64,000 bases of DNA from Akanthomyces muscarius. Lineage: Eukaryota > Ascomycota > Sordariomycetes > Hypocreales > Cordycipitaceae. The position numbers and the translations under genes were made by a program. The notes beneath the pieces were generated by a model. That model made no database searches. It worked only from the letters and a program-made list of their open reading frames with translations, and was not told where the DNA came from. Positions 8,721 to 19,417 of the stretch are shown here, in pieces; position 1 is the first letter of the stretch; each line of letters begins with the position of its first letter. The stretch spans positions 310,001 to 374,000 of the forward strand of contig NW_026611615.1 in NCBI RefSeq assembly GCF_028009165.1, read 5' to 3'.

Positions 8721-10442
8721 ATGCTGAGCAAGTCCCTCACCCTCCTCGGCGGCGCCCTGGCCGCCGTCGGCCCCGTCCGCGCCATCTGGCCGATCCCGAG
8801 CGAGATCTCGACCGGCCACGACGTGCTCTTTCTCAGTCCCGACATCCGCGTCACCTTGAACGGAGCGCCTCTATCTCCCATCACCTCTCGTACCACCACC
8901 AACACCACCACCACCCTCATCCCCGACGCCGTCGCCCGCACCCTCGACGCCGTCTTCAAGCACGGCCTCGTGCCGTGGATGCTGCACGATGCCAACTCTG
9001 ACTACGAGCCCGCGCCCAGCAGCGGCACGGCGACCATCACGTCCCTCGCTCTCAAAAAGACGGGCAAGGACCCATGCCGGCCCACGTTTGAAAAGATGGA
9101 CGAGTCGTACGCGCTGAACCTGACATCTGCCGGCGCCGCCACCATCACGGCCAAGACCTCGGTCGGCATCCTCCGCGGCCTGGAGACCTTTACGCAGCTC
9201 TTTTACCAGCACTCCTCCAGCGACGGCATCTACACCAACCTAGCGCCCGTGTCCATCGCCGACGCGCCCGCCATGCCGTACCGCGCGCTGCTCGTCGACG
9301 TCGCGCGGCACTGGTACTCCGTCGCCGACATCAAGCGCGCCGTTGACGGGTCCGCCATGAACAAGCTCAACGTGCTGCACCTGCACATCACCGACACCCA
9401 GTCCTGGCCGCTCGAGGTCCCCGCGCTGCCGCTCCTCGCCGAAAAGCACCGCTACGCAAAAGGCCTGACGTACTCGCCCGCCGACCTCGAGGACATCCAC
9501 GCCTACGGCGCCGCGCGCGGCGTCCAGGTCATCCTCGAGATTGACATGCCGGGCCACGTCGGCATCGACCGCGCCTACCCGGGCCTCTCCAACGCCTTCA
9601 ACGCCAAGCCCTGGGGCACCTACTGCGCCGAGCCGCCCTGCGGCTCCCTCAAGCTCAACGACACGGCCGTCTACGCCTTCCTCGACACGCTCTTCGACGA
9701 CGTGCTTCCGCGCGTCGCGCCCCACGCGGCCTACTTCCACACCGGCGGCGACGAGTACAAGGCGTCCAACTCGCTCCTCGACCCCGCGCTGCGCACCGAC
9801 GACACGGCCGTCCTGAAGCCGCTGCTGCACGCGTTCCTGCGGCACGCGCACGCCAAGGTCCGCGCGCACGGGCTCACGCCGCTCGTCTGGGAGGAAATGG
9901 TCGGCCAGTGGGAGGCCCCGCTGCCGACCAACAGCACCATCGTCCAGACGTGGTTCGGCAGCGACAGCGTGCAAAAGTATGCCAAGGCGGGGTATCGCGT
10001 CATTGACACGTCGTACGACGCGTACTATCTCGACTGCGGGCGCGGGTCGTGGGTCGACTACGCAGACAGCGCCATCACCGCCAACACCTCGTTCAACTCG
10101 TGGTGCGACCCATACAAGAGCTGGCGCGTCGTGTACAACCACGATCCCCTCGCTGGGCTCGAGGGCTCAGAGGCGGCGAAGAGGGTGATTGGCGGCGAGG
10201 CGGCGCTGTGGTCCGAGACGGTCGATGGCCCGACGTTTGACCAGATCGCATGGCCGCGCGCCGCGGCGGGCGCCGAGGTCTGGTGGTCGGGCCGCAGGGA
10301 CCGAAGTGGCAAGATGCGATCAATATATGAGGCGCGGCCGCGACTGTCGGAGATGCGGGAGCGCATGCTCGCCCGGGGCATAGTTGGTGGTAACTTGGCT
10401 CCTGGGTTCTGCACGCAGTCCAAGCTGGGTGAGTGTGTCTAG
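8721..10442 (+). CDS. Secreted GH20 beta-N-acetylhexosaminidase
   Basis: Cleaves terminal N-acetylglucosamine from chitin oligomers, completing chitin breakdown outside the cell. One exon, 573 residues. Residues 1-21 are a signal peptide (MLSKSLTLLGGALAAVGPVRA). The N-terminal GH20b-type domain is about 25-165, and the catalytic barrel starts near YRALLVDVARHWYSV. The catalytic pair is in YFHTGGDEY, with Asp344 polarising the substrate acetamide and Glu345 as acid. HLHITDTQSWPLE and IDMPGH are further GH20 landmarks, and several NxS/T sites are visible. Codon use is strongly GC-rich at third positions, as in highly expressed genes. Its neighbour downstream, Atg15, is convergent. A 300-codon open frame on the other strand is a shadow. 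Confidence 0.96.
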   Translation: MLSKSLTLLGGALAAVGPVRAIWPIPSEISTGHDVLFLSPDIRVTLNGAPLSPITSRTTTNTTTTLIPDAVARTLDAVFKHGLVPWMLHDANSDYEPAPSSGTATITSLALKKTGKDPCRPTFEKMDESYALNLTSAGAATITAKTSVGILRGLETFTQLFYQHSSSDGIYTNLAPVSIADAPAMPYRALLVDVARHWYSVADIKRAVDGSAMNKLNVLHLHITDTQSWPLEVPALPLLAEKHRYAKGLTYSPADLEDIHAYGAARGVQVILEIDMPGHVGIDRAYPGLSNAFNAKPWGTYCAEPPCGSLKLNDTAVYAFLDTLFDDVLPRVAPHAAYFHTGGDEYKASNSLLDPALRTDDTAVLKPLLHAFLRHAHAKVRAHGLTPLVWEEMVGQWEAPLPTNSTIVQTWFGSDSVQKYAKAGYRVIDTSYDAYYLDCGRGSWVDYADSAITANTSFNSWCDPYKSWRVVYNHDPLAGLEGSEAAKRVIGGEAALWSETVDGPTFDQIAWPRAAAGAEVWWSGRRDRSGKMRSIYEARPRLSEMRERMLARGIVGGNLAPGFCTQSKLGECV

Positions 10443-10890
10443 CTAGTCTAGATTTGAATGTAGAGCAGGCTCGTATACAACGCAATCATCCCAAACTCAC
10501 TTTTCTCGACATCCTGAACAAGAAATGCGTCTCTGGAGCCTGTTGACCGACTCGCACTGTACACGGTTGCGGTAAAGACCGTATGTGAATCAGGTATAGG
10601 TATATTCAAAACGCCAATCTATCTAGTCACTCATGAGAAAAATAATGAAAGTAACAGGAGAGTGAACAAGGCCTTCTCCAACGCGCGCGCTATGTAATGC
10701 CAATCAAATCTGTCCAGTATCCCAACGCCTTCAGCGGCGCATTCTACCACAACGCAGGTGCCCGCCCTTCGTCTATCCAAGCGGGCTGTAAATGTAAAGC
10801 AGCAAAACATTCCCAAAATTGGTGTAGTATACCATGGCTACATCTGATCCATGGTGTGTGATGTCTATATATAATATGTTCCGCGACCGG
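10443..10890. other. Convergent 3' region
   Basis: Lies between the stop codons of the hexosaminidase and Atg15 and should contain both 3' untranslated ends. No gene seen. Confidence 0.5.
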
Positions 10891-12765
10891 TTATAGCTCA
10901 ATGACCTCGTCGCTCTTGGCGGATTTGTCATTTTCCCACTCCTTGCAGTAGCCCAGCCAGCTGCGACGCAGACATTTGCCCTTGTCGGGCGCCGGCGAAC
11001 TTGTAGAGCTAGCAGTGGTGGACGTGGACGTCGGGGTAGAAGTGCTGGACGTGGGCGTTGGCGTAGAAGTGATGGGCGGTGTGGTAATGGTCATGGTCGG
11101 GGTGCTCGTGGCCAGGGAGGTGGTCTCTGTGGGATCGTTGCAGCCCCAGAACCTACCTGGGGACTCGCAGCTTGTAGTAGTGGTCGTCTCTGTGGCGGTA
11201 GTCTTGTCCTTGCATCCGAACCAGCCGGGTGTCTTGCAGGTAGACGTCGTGGTGGTTGTGGTCGGGGGAGACGTTGTCGGTCCTGTTGTCGTCTCGTCGA
11301 GGCAGCCCCACCAGCCGGGCGTCTTGCAGGTCGAGGTGCGGGTTCTGGTGCGCGTCGACGTCGACGTGGGTGGTGTCGTGGTGGTCTCGGTGCCATTGCT
11401 TTCGTACATTTTCCACTGGGCGCAGTCGCGACACTCGGGTGTCTTTTCGCACTTGGGGACCTCGTCGTACTTGAGCAAGACATCGCTAATGACGTTGCGG
11501 ATCTTGTGCGTGCCGATGCCGACGCGCCAGCCCTTATCGGCGACGACATCGTAGACGCACTCGTAGCCCGAGTGGCACTGCGTCTCGAGCGCATAGCCGG
11601 CGAAGGAGCAGGATGCTGTCGCACCGTTACAACTGCCCATGTAGACAGGATCAGCAGTGTGGCCGAAATGATATGTGCCTGTGTATTCTCGCATCTGGGG
11701 CGACTTTGTATAGTAGCCTGGCGGCATGGGCAGACCTAAACGAGACGCAGCTAGTGCATCTGGCACAGCCTCGAAGGTGACGGCAGGGAGACCATATGTG
11801 AGGCCAAGCAGAGACGTCATTCCGCCACCAAGCGAGTGACCGGTGAGCCAGATTTGGGACTTCGGGTAGATGTCTGTGACGTTGTGGTAGAGCTCCTTGA
11901 CTGCGGTGTAGTATCGGTTCTCCTCCCACAGAGCCTCGGTGACGCAGGTATTATTGCACTGGTAGGTTCCCGAGGCACAGTCGCAGACCTGGTGCCAGGT
12001 CCACTGGCCTTGCTGGGCGCAGCAGCAGCTAAAGTATAAGTTGTCGTTTGTCTTGTCGTTGGTCGTGGTTCCATCACCGTCGAATACGGCGGCAGTGGTG
12101 CCCTTGAGACCGATAACGACGGTCGAGTTATTCTCGTCGGCAAATATGTGGCCGCGAAGACCGTCGCTCTCCCAGCCAAAGTCGAGTGTCTTGTTGAAGG
12201 GAGCGCCAATTTCTTCCCAGTCGGGTTGAGATTCGTCCGCGACATAGGCGTCGGCCGTCATGTAAGCCAAGGCGAGTACGGATTCTTTATCGGTAATGTC
12301 GGGCGACAGGACAGAGTCCATGGTCCAGGCCGAGGCATCCATGACGGCCATGAAGCCTTGCCGCCGCGACTGGGTGACGAGAGGGTCGACGACGGACGGC
12401 CTGCGGTCGCGAAGTCGTTCTATGGTATCGACGCGGCTGCGAGCCTTGAGCTTGGGCAGGGTATGTCGGCCAAAGCCATCCTCGGCGGCGAGGAAGACGT
12501 TGGAGTCATCGTGGGTGACGTCGCGCTTCCGATGCAGGCCAGGATGCAGGTTGGTGCCGTGATGGAAGATTTGTCGGAGGCTAAAGACATGCTCGGCAGG
12601 CTGTGGTGTCTCATGCTCGCCGGGAAGGACAGGGCCTGGAGGTAAGAGAATGTCGGCGGCGTCGGGTTGGGCGTTGAGGGCGAGGCCCGGCGTCGGCGCG
12701 AGGGCCAGCCAAGACCAGAGCAGGGCCGCCGTCAACCTGCCGGCAGAAGGGCACGCCGAAGACAT
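10891..12765 (-). CDS. ATG15: Atg15, vacuolar lipase that breaks down autophagic bodies
   Basis: Phospholipase/triacylglycerol lipase delivered through the multivesicular body route to the vacuole. One exon, 624 residues. A hydrophobic stretch near residues 10-30 is the signal anchor. The alpha/beta hydrolase core holds the nucleophile motif TGHSLGGG with Ser311, followed by HFGHTADPVYMG and a conserved Cys-rich part (CSFAGYALETQCHSGYEC). The C-terminal 170 residues are a Thr/Ser-rich region with repeated two-Cys modules (CKTPGWWGC, CKTPGWFGC, CESPGRFWGC, and a last CLRRSWLGYC), a feature of filamentous-fungal Atg15 absent from yeast. The start ATG precedes the anchor directly. Promoter side is the 1-kb stretch to its right. 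I am confident of the identity; the role of the tail is unknown. Confidence 0.95.
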   Translation of the reverse strand: MSSACPSAGRLTAALLWSWLALAPTPGLALNAQPDAADILLPPGPVLPGEHETPQPAEHVFSLRQIFHHGTNLHPGLHRKRDVTHDDSNVFLAAEDGFGRHTLPKLKARSRVDTIERLRDRRPSVVDPLVTQSRRQGFMAVMDASAWTMDSVLSPDITDKESVLALAYMTADAYVADESQPDWEEIGAPFNKTLDFGWESDGLRGHIFADENNSTVVIGLKGTTAAVFDGDGTTTNDKTNDNLYFSCCCAQQGQWTWHQVCDCASGTYQCNNTCVTEALWEENRYYTAVKELYHNVTDIYPKSQIWLTGHSLGGGMTSLLGLTYGLPAVTFEAVPDALAASRLGLPMPPGYYTKSPQMREYTGTYHFGHTADPVYMGSCNGATASCSFAGYALETQCHSGYECVYDVVADKGWRVGIGTHKIRNVISDVLLKYDEVPKCEKTPECRDCAQWKMYESNGTETTTTPPTSTSTRTRTRTSTCKTPGWWGCLDETTTGPTTSPPTTTTTTSTCKTPGWFGCKDKTTATETTTTTSCESPGRFWGCNDPTETTSLATSTPTMTITTPPITSTPTPTSSTSTPTSTSTTASSTSSPAPDKGKCLRRSWLGYCKEWENDKSAKSDEVIEL

Positions 12766-13797
12766 GATGTTATGGTGATGGCCGCGGTGGCTCTATGAGC
12801 GAGCAGTAGGATGCGAGGCCATAAGATGGAGGAAGAGTTGTTGTCGAGGGTGGCGTGGGATGAACTGTTGGGGGTGGCGGAGAGATGAGGAGATGGGCAC
12901 GGTCGGGAGCCGCAGATGCGAGTACTGAGACGTGCAGGCAGCGGGCGATGTTGTCATGGCCGCACGCTAAGGGCGGGATGGTCTGGCACGCGGCCGCCCC
13001 AACGTCACCTACGTGCCTAGGTAGGTAGTGGGTGCCGGCAAAACAATAGAGGTGCTAGATAGCTGGGTACTTGTAAGGAAAGGGAATTTGTCTTGTTACT
13101 TTTATTACCATCACAGAAACGTTCTATTATAACGCTGGATAACAAGCAGAAGCCAAGCAGTGAAACTCGCAGTGGCGGTGCTTTAATGGGCAGTCTATTA
13201 TAAAGTGTCGCTTCCAGCGGTGTTTTAGTGCTCTAGCGGGTAGGTAAGGTACCTAAGGTTGGTACTTGCCTGGGCCAGCCCTGTGACTGGCCCGGTGGGT
13301 CACTCCAAGTACCGGCCGGCTACGGCTTGCAGATGCACTAACAGCCAGATGTGGCTTACGCGTCACCTCCCGGCCGGTTGCTGTGCAAGAATACTTTTTG
13401 GCCACCCACTTGGTTAGGCCCGCCGGCCCAGAGCGACAGCCGCTACTTGCTGCGGCAGGGTACAGGTGACCGATATGACGAGCGCTGTGTTGCGGCGTGT
13501 ACTGGCATATGATGTGGTTGTTCTATGAGGCTCGATCTCGATACTATTATTGGCTTTATTTATTTCAATTATACTTTTTACTGTTTTTTCCATGCCAACC
13601 TTTATGCTGACTTGTCATCATATCATGCACTCTTTTTACGCTGCGAGGACATTGTAACCACCAAGTCTTTCCAACCTCTTGTAGCTTCAACAATCCCAAA
13701 AGAATTTAACCGCAATACTTTTCAGAGAAAGAAAAGCAGCTATGATCAGAGAGCAGTTTCATTTCCCTTCCGTCTTTTTGCAAAATGTGCGCTCGAC
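12766..13797. other. Intergenic, Atg15 promoter
   Basis: No gene. Contains CCTAGGTAGGTAG (13016-13028) and a related stretch with palindromic AGGTACCT near 13248, a CTAGGTA-type sequence frequent in Sordariomycete intergenic DNA. Confidence 0.45.
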
Positions 13798-14754
13798 TCA
13801 TTCGGCCGTCCTCCCTCCCATGGTGCAATCCCACTGGCCCAAGAGATTGGCGCACCACCTACATTTTTCCGCAAAATCATCATCTTTTCCCTGTGTCGCC
13901 TCCGCAATCTCTTTGAGCCGGTTCATCCAAAAACACATTCTCTCCCGGTTGAATCCAACCTCCATCACGCCTCGTGCGGTGGCCAGCTCCCCGACTTCGG
14001 CCCAGTGCTCGTCCATGGCATCAAGCTCGGCATCAACTTGAAATGGCTCTCGTGCGCAGAGCTGCCAAATCTTGTAGCTTCCCCAGTACAACCAAGTAAA
14101 CACGGCCGGCATCAAGTCTTGAACCGCTATCTTTTCTTCGACGCCGTCACTGATGGGCTTGTCGTGCTGAAGAATCGGGCGCTGCGTCTCTAGGGCTGCC
14201 TGGAACAATATCAAAGCACATGATGTCATTCGCGCACCGCAAACGTTGCCGCCCGATAAACGAGCTGTGACACCAGACAGATTCTCACACTCTTTGGTCG
14301 TCATGGTGTACAGGGAGTTTGTCCATGCTGCCCGCAGATCCTGCACCAGGAACGGCAAGTCTGTCCACATGCGAGCACCGCTGCTCGTGATGGCCACTTC
14401 TTTTCGAATATCTTTTTGGCTATCGATGTTGGTGTCCTGGGGAGCGGCATGGCGGCACAAGTCTCCCAGTTCTCGGATGCGAATTACTTGTGCGACGATC
14501 CTGTCCGCATCCGCTTCGTCGGCTGGTGTGATCTTGGCCACCTGGATAAGCTTGTACCAAAGATCATGCAGATCAATGTCCAACACGGCGGTTGGCTGAT
14601 TGCCATTCATGTATCGCGATGTTATAGTTTTGGCAAACGACCAAATGCCATACCAATGTCTCCCGCTACCCTCGCTAATCTTATCTACAGACGGGCGGAA
14701 ATGCGTTTTGCTGAAATTTTCGCGCCGCGAGATGATTTCGTTATTACTGGCCAT
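13798..14754 (-). CDS. Unknown cytosolic fungal protein
   Basis: A single open frame of 318 codons from the ATG at 14754; the frame is open a further 35 codons upstream, but that part is basic and lacks a better context, so the internal start (MASNNEIISRREN) is preferred. No signal peptide or membrane segment. The C-terminal half is rich in Trp and aromatic residues (FTWLYWGSYKIWQLCAREP and later WCANLLGQWDCTMGG), a look shared by lineage-specific hypothetical proteins I have seen in Hypocreales. No catalytic motif recognised. A palindromic TTTATATAA about 135 bases upstream may be its TATA element. The long plus-strand frame over the same bases is a shadow. Confidence 0.65.
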   Translation of the reverse strand: MASNNEIISRRENFSKTHFRPSVDKISEGSGRHWYGIWSFAKTITSRYMNGNQPTAVLDIDLHDLWYKLIQVAKITPADEADADRIVAQVIRIRELGDLCRHAAPQDTNIDSQKDIRKEVAITSSGARMWTDLPFLVQDLRAAWTNSLYTMTTKECENLSGVTARLSGGNVCGARMTSCALILFQAALETQRPILQHDKPISDGVEEKIAVQDLMPAVFTWLYWGSYKIWQLCAREPFQVDAELDAMDEHWAEVGELATARGVMEVGFNRERMCFWMNRLKEIAEATQGKDDDFAEKCRWCANLLGQWDCTMGGRTAE

Positions 14755-15517
14755 TTCCAGCTTAATTGGTCGAATACTACTCAATTTCCGTTTTGTTTTT
14801 ATGACGCGGCTGATAATGAGCGTAGATGATGGCACTAGTATTTCAACTCGCAGCGACAAAAGAACGGAGAGAGCAGACGGCTACTGTTTATATAAGTGCG
14901 TGTGATGTCATTTGCCGAAGTGGCGCTACTGGTAGCTAAAACTACTGACCAAATCGAGGCACTAAAAGGACACCAGCAGGCCAGCAAAAGTACCAGATGA
15001 AAAGAGCAAGCGGGAGTGTCTTGGTGCCAGGAAATGGATGCGACCGACTGGGCAAACGTCACTCTGCAACACGGATTATTATTCTGAGCCTAAAGAGCTA
15101 ACCATCTCCGTAGTATGTTCCAGCACTTGGCACAAAATCCCGCTTTTGGTGCCATTTAGGCTTGTGCATTTGCGTCTGTGAGCTACCATCCGTAAGCTGC
15201 AGCCTGAATTCCCAAGTCCGAATTTAGGGGATCATTTCGGTTAGGGTTCCCTCGCTCCGCGTTGCTTACCGACTTAAAATAGCAAACGTGTATGTGTAAC
15301 TTACATAAAATCCCGATTCAGCGTCTTTGATCCCGTACATGAAGCACTGGGACACCGGCTGCAGCGAGTACAGGTCGAGGGGCTTAGTAGTCATCGCATA
15401 CCATTCGATTCAAGGGTGTAACAGGTCAAGCTAATTCTGGTTGGGAAGTAATATTGCCAATTATAGGTTTTAGAAGCCGCGCCGTTGACGAAAGACATTT
15501 TACTGATAATAAACAAG
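14755..15517. other. Intergenic
   Basis: Holds TTTATATAA at 14888-14896, a possible TATA element for the unknown gene to its left. Nothing else supported. Confidence 0.4.
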
Positions 15518-17347
15518 CTATTTTAAACTGAGCATCGTCAGCTTCGAATGCGGGAGAGTGTCTCGCTGGAATAACTCCCCGCGCATAATTTCATCAACGT
15601 AACACTCTCCAAGGAAGTGGAAGCTATCTACATCTGCACGCAGCACATACGGTACTTTCCCACCTTGCAGCACGCATACAACGTCGCCTATGCTAGTGCA
15701 AGCTGGACCTATGCCCAGAGCTCCGCCTGTGGTACGGAAAAGACGCCGGCCGCGGCAAGCATAACTTACACCGCGCGCATAAATTCTCCAGTTTCCCTCA
15801 CAATTATTCAAGCCCGAAGCGTCCGGGGCCTCGCTTCTCTGAACCATGTGTTGGTGTATGTGGTTGATAAACGCAAGGTAATCGGCGTAAAATATCGACC
15901 TCTGGTGCCCATCAAGCTGATGCAGAGCCTCCCCTTCCGCCGTGTACCCAGCAGTCAAAGTTCTTCCCAGAGTTTCAAGCCTACATTGAAGGGCTTCGAC
16001 TTGAGGATTCAAGGATACGCAGTTGTTCCACAGTTCGTGGACCAGGTCTGGAAAGGGATGCACCGAACCGTACTCATCGACTCCGGCCGGGTGGATGTCG
16101 CTCACGAAGGAGATCGTTTCGAAAACGATACCTTGTGCCAATAGCTCTCGGTGTGAGGGAAACAACACGTTGAAAGCTTGTTGCCCACCGGCATACCACG
16201 ATCCACGGTTTATAAACGACACCGATCTCGAGCGTGGCCAGAACGGCACCCATGACGGAAAGTCGGCTGGCTGTCGAAACGAATCCTCGTGCTGAACATG
16301 AGAAAGAAAGCACAATCGGTCATCATCTCTTTCTGCATTTATAGCGACATCGACGTAGACTTCTGCGGTGGTCTTGCTGTAGTCAGGCTCAAGCCTGCGG
16401 CCTCCTGGCAGATCGTTCTGTAGTCCGAGCAGCCCGTACACTAGATCTCTCGGATCTGTAGCCTTCCAACCGCGGAATGCGTCAAGACTCCCCAGGAGAG
16501 TGGTTTCTCTTGTGTGAAAATAAAGTTGAAAGGCAGAAACGCAAGAAGTGACTTTGTCGCTCTGTCGGGGACCTGAATGCTGGTCGGTTGGTCGAGAGAT
16601 TTGCGAGAACAAGACTGTCGCCGAAGTGCCGACTCGGTCCCAAGGAATTTGCCACGTATCAGCCAGAATCACAGCCTGCTTTGCGAGGATGATTTCCTGC
16701 ACACACCAGACCCTCTCGAACCAAGGACGTGAAAAGAAACGAGATAGTGATTGCCATGTTTCGCTGTCGAATGAGTCATCTAGAGATGCATTTTCGACTA
16801 CAGTGACAGATTCCAAGTGCGAGAAACTCAATTGAGCTAAACTCAAGTCTCGGGCGGCGGCGTACTCAGCACAGCGTTGGCAGATCGAGTTTATCGCCGC
16901 CAAGGCTAGATGCAGGTTCTCTCCGCCGTCACGGCCGAACCAGACGACGACCATCGAGGCCTGGCTGAATATTCGATGCATCACGGACACCTGCTGACTG
17001 CGCTCCTCAATGTCATTCTGATTGATGCAAATCGCATCGACCCAGATGAGTCGCGGCCCGCGTGGCAGTCTCAAGTGCAACAGAGCTTCATAAAGATTGT
17101 GCGTAACCTCAATCTCGACGCCATTGCAGCGGATTAGACATTTGGCACTCCTGTTTCCCCATACATACGACAGAGCTTCAAAGTCGGGATCGGCAGAGAG
17201 ATTTGCGGGAATGAGACGGGTCTTGATAGTGTCTGAGCCTGATCCATGGTGCAACTCTAGTACTCTAATCTGCCGGCCAGAAAGACGACGTGGGTATAAG
17301 ACTGACATGAAAGTCTGTCTTCGTGATTGAGCCCACTGGTCTGGCAT
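15518..17347 (-). CDS. HET-domain protein (heterokaryon incompatibility type)
   Basis: Proteins with this domain trigger regulated cell death on fusion of unlike individuals or take part in fungal innate immunity. One exon, 609 residues from the ATG at 17347. The HET core is near the N-terminus: FEALSYVWG (residues 56-64), IWVDAICINQ (101-110) and VVVWFG (133-138). The remainder contains WFERVWCVQEI, DPRDLVYGLLGL and PDY, all usual in this family, then a variable C-terminus with no partner domain I recognise. No NACHT or repeat region. Nearby phosphonoacetate hydrolase is on the same strand but a functional link is unlikely. HET genes are numerous and divergent in such genomes, so which incompatibility system it belongs to, if any, cannot be said. 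Confidence 0.94.
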   Translation of the reverse strand: MPDQWAQSRRQTFMSVLYPRRLSGRQIRVLELHHGSGSDTIKTRLIPANLSADPDFEALSYVWGNRSAKCLIRCNGVEIEVTHNLYEALLHLRLPRGPRLIWVDAICINQNDIEERSQQVSVMHRIFSQASMVVVWFGRDGGENLHLALAAINSICQRCAEYAAARDLSLAQLSFSHLESVTVVENASLDDSFDSETWQSLSRFFSRPWFERVWCVQEIILAKQAVILADTWQIPWDRVGTSATVLFSQISRPTDQHSGPRQSDKVTSCVSAFQLYFHTRETTLLGSLDAFRGWKATDPRDLVYGLLGLQNDLPGGRRLEPDYSKTTAEVYVDVAINAERDDDRLCFLSHVQHEDSFRQPADFPSWVPFWPRSRSVSFINRGSWYAGGQQAFNVLFPSHRELLAQGIVFETISFVSDIHPAGVDEYGSVHPFPDLVHELWNNCVSLNPQVEALQCRLETLGRTLTAGYTAEGEALHQLDGHQRSIFYADYLAFINHIHQHMVQRSEAPDASGLNNCEGNWRIYARGVSYACRGRRLFRTTGGALGIGPACTSIGDVVCVLQGGKVPYVLRADVDSFHFLGECYVDEIMRGELFQRDTLPHSKLTMLSLK

Positions 17348-17682
17348 ATGCAGTGCTGCGTTCAAGTTTGGTAGGGCTGGACAGTAAACAAGGTGCGGGG
17401 TATTCTAACGGGCGGCCGCTAAAGTAGGGCAGTGCCACCAGTGGAGGAGTACAATGGGCGGCCAACACTACACGCGGAAGGTCTCCCAGGACTTTGTGTT
17501 TTGGTGTGAACCATTATCGGTCTATTTGTGTTCTTGAGCCGAGGTCTCGAAGTACTCTCAGCGAGCACGCATATGATCTTGGCATTAGTGAACATCTGCC
17601 GCTTTGCGACCGCTCTCTGTCTTCCGCCGACAAAATGCACTTATAAGCAACGACACTTCTAACTGATAATGGTGCTACTGTT
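17348..17682. other. Short intergenic gap
   Basis: Between HET start and the stop of phosphonoacetate hydrolase. Nothing seen. Confidence 0.4.
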
Positions 17683-18964
17683 CTACTGGCTGTTCAATGC
17701 TATGTCGAAAATATCGTAATTCTTCCACTCCCGACCTTGATATTCTACATTCCTCACAGGGATGGAAAGCAGCAGCGGGATGCTTTGTTCCGACAAACCT
17801 CCATGGGAGCGAAGTCGATGGCCCTTGAGCCCCGACAAGTCGTGCTCGGCCTCCTTGGAGCCCAGTACCGCATTCTCCCTGGCCACAATCACAAAATCAC
17901 CCTCGCGATCCAGCGGCATCTCAAATCTCGACGCGGCTTCCGCTTTCAGTAGCGCCACCTGCACCTTGTCAAAGGCGCCGATGTACTCGGCCATGGCGGG
18001 AACATGCGCCGCGTGAGCGTCAGGGACGTAGACGCGCACGAAGCCGCCGAGGGCGCCGTGGTGCACGACAAAAGGGTCGGCAATTGGACAGATGACGCGA
18101 GCACAGCCCGGTCCGAACCTCTTCTCCAGCTCATCCTGTACATACAAGACCACTGGGTTTCCGTCGGCGTCTGACTTGTCGCTCATGCCGTGGTCGCCCG
18201 TGACGGCCACCACGGCGCCCAGCTGGAGACACTCGCCGATTCTTCTGTCAATCGTCGCCAGAAACTGCTGCGCCTCGGGCTCGTGCGGTGCGTACTTGTG
18301 CTGCACGTAGTCTGAGAGTGTGAGGTACAGCAAGTCGGCTCTCCCCTCGCGCAGCAGCTTCACGCCAGCCTCGAGGACGTACAGGGACAGCTCGGCCGAG
18401 TACTGGTCCGGCCGCGCGTCGTGACCCAGCCACGCGAGCACCTCCTCACTAGCAAGCTGTGTCGAGTAGCATACAGCGTGGGACTGGTCGAGGCCGCGCT
18501 GCAGGATCTTCCGCAGCTTGTCCTTTGCGGTGATGGCGGCGACGCGGACGCCCCGCGCGGTCATCTCGGCCAGGATAGTGGAGCCGCGCACGAGGGAGTC
18601 GTCGACAATCATCGTCTCCTTTCCGGTGGCACGGTCGAGAAAGTAGTTTGTGGCGATGCCGTGGACGGCCGTGGGCGCGCCGGTGATGATGGACACGTTG
18701 TTGGCGTTTGTGACGGACGGCATCGAGCATTGGGCGGTGGCGCGGAAGCCTTCGCTCATGAGCTTGACCATGTTGGGGAGGATGCCAGCCGCGATACCGG
18801 CCTCCAAGTATTCGGGATCGAATCCATCAACGCAGATGATCACTGTGGGCTTTTTAGGCAGTTGATACGTTCTGCCGTGAAGAGTTACTGTTGCGGATGA
18901 GAGTCAGCGTCTGTCGTGCGATACGAGGGCAAGTAGTCTACTAACCAGATCGTGCATCTGACAT
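17683..18964 (-). CDS. Phosphonoacetate hydrolase (PhnA type, alkaline phosphatase superfamily)
   Basis: Hydrolyses the C-P bond of phosphonoacetate to acetate and phosphate with two zinc ions. Exons 18964-18946 and 18887-17683 give 407 residues; the 58-base intron (GTTAGT, CTGAC, CAG) was needed to reach an ATG and yields MSDARSVTLHGRTYQLPKKP ahead of the core. Metal-binding Asp27 is in VIICVDGFDPEY, the nucleophile Thr66 in PSVTNANNVSI, and later metal ligands are in LTLSDYVQHKYAPH, TGDHGMSDK and LRSHGG. Length matches bacterial PhnA (about 400). The pathway in bacteria pairs it with 2-aminoethylphosphonate transaminase and phosphonoacetaldehyde dehydrogenase; neither is in this window. The Zn2Cys6 gene 453 bases upstream on the same strand is a possible regulator. 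Confidence 0.92.
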
Positions 18965-19417
18965 GGTGACAAATTCTCGTATTTGTTATATGCTCCTTCG
19001 GAACGCAAGATTCAAGACGAAACAATTCAAGATGATTAAATCAAGAGTACATTCTCAGGCCTCGTCGAGGAGTGTTAGATGATCGCCAGCTCGCTTGCGT
19101 GTCATTTAGCCTAGCGTGCCGCCGGAAAGAAGGCCGATTCTCGCGTTGCAACGCGGGGATTCGAAGGACAGTGATTCTTCTTACTCAGCCTATGTTACTA
19201 CAAGCAAGACAATTTCCCCTTCCTATATGCACATGAAGAAAACCTAGCGATTATTACTCGGCTCAATGAGGACCAGACTGTCGCCGGTCCGGCATGCCCA
19301 CCTACACGGAGCGGGGCCAATGTTCAGATGGTGGCTAAATTCATCATATCATTATTATTCGTCCCACGGTCGCATTGTTTCCTGCGATAGACAGCGGTAT
19401 TGTACAAACTTCTATCG
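18965..19417. other. Intergenic, promoter of phosphonoacetate hydrolase
   Basis: No gene. A TTCGAAT-like spot near 19155 recalls a tRNA T-loop but has no matching stem. Confidence 0.45.

Noticed and set aside
9240..10142. 300-codon open frame on the minus strand inside the hexosaminidase gene
   Set aside because: Shadow of the GC-rich GH20 coding strand; Val/Arg/Gly-rich with no family pattern.
12148..12645. 165-codon plus-strand frame over Atg15
   Set aside because: Antisense shadow of the Atg15 N-terminal half.
13525..14193. 222-codon plus-strand frame
   Set aside because: Mostly antisense to the unknown protein at 13798-14754; the part outside it has no resemblance to any family.
19140..19175. 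tRNA-like T-loop (TTCGAAT) spot
   Set aside because: No matching T-stem, anticodon arm or acceptor stem nearby.
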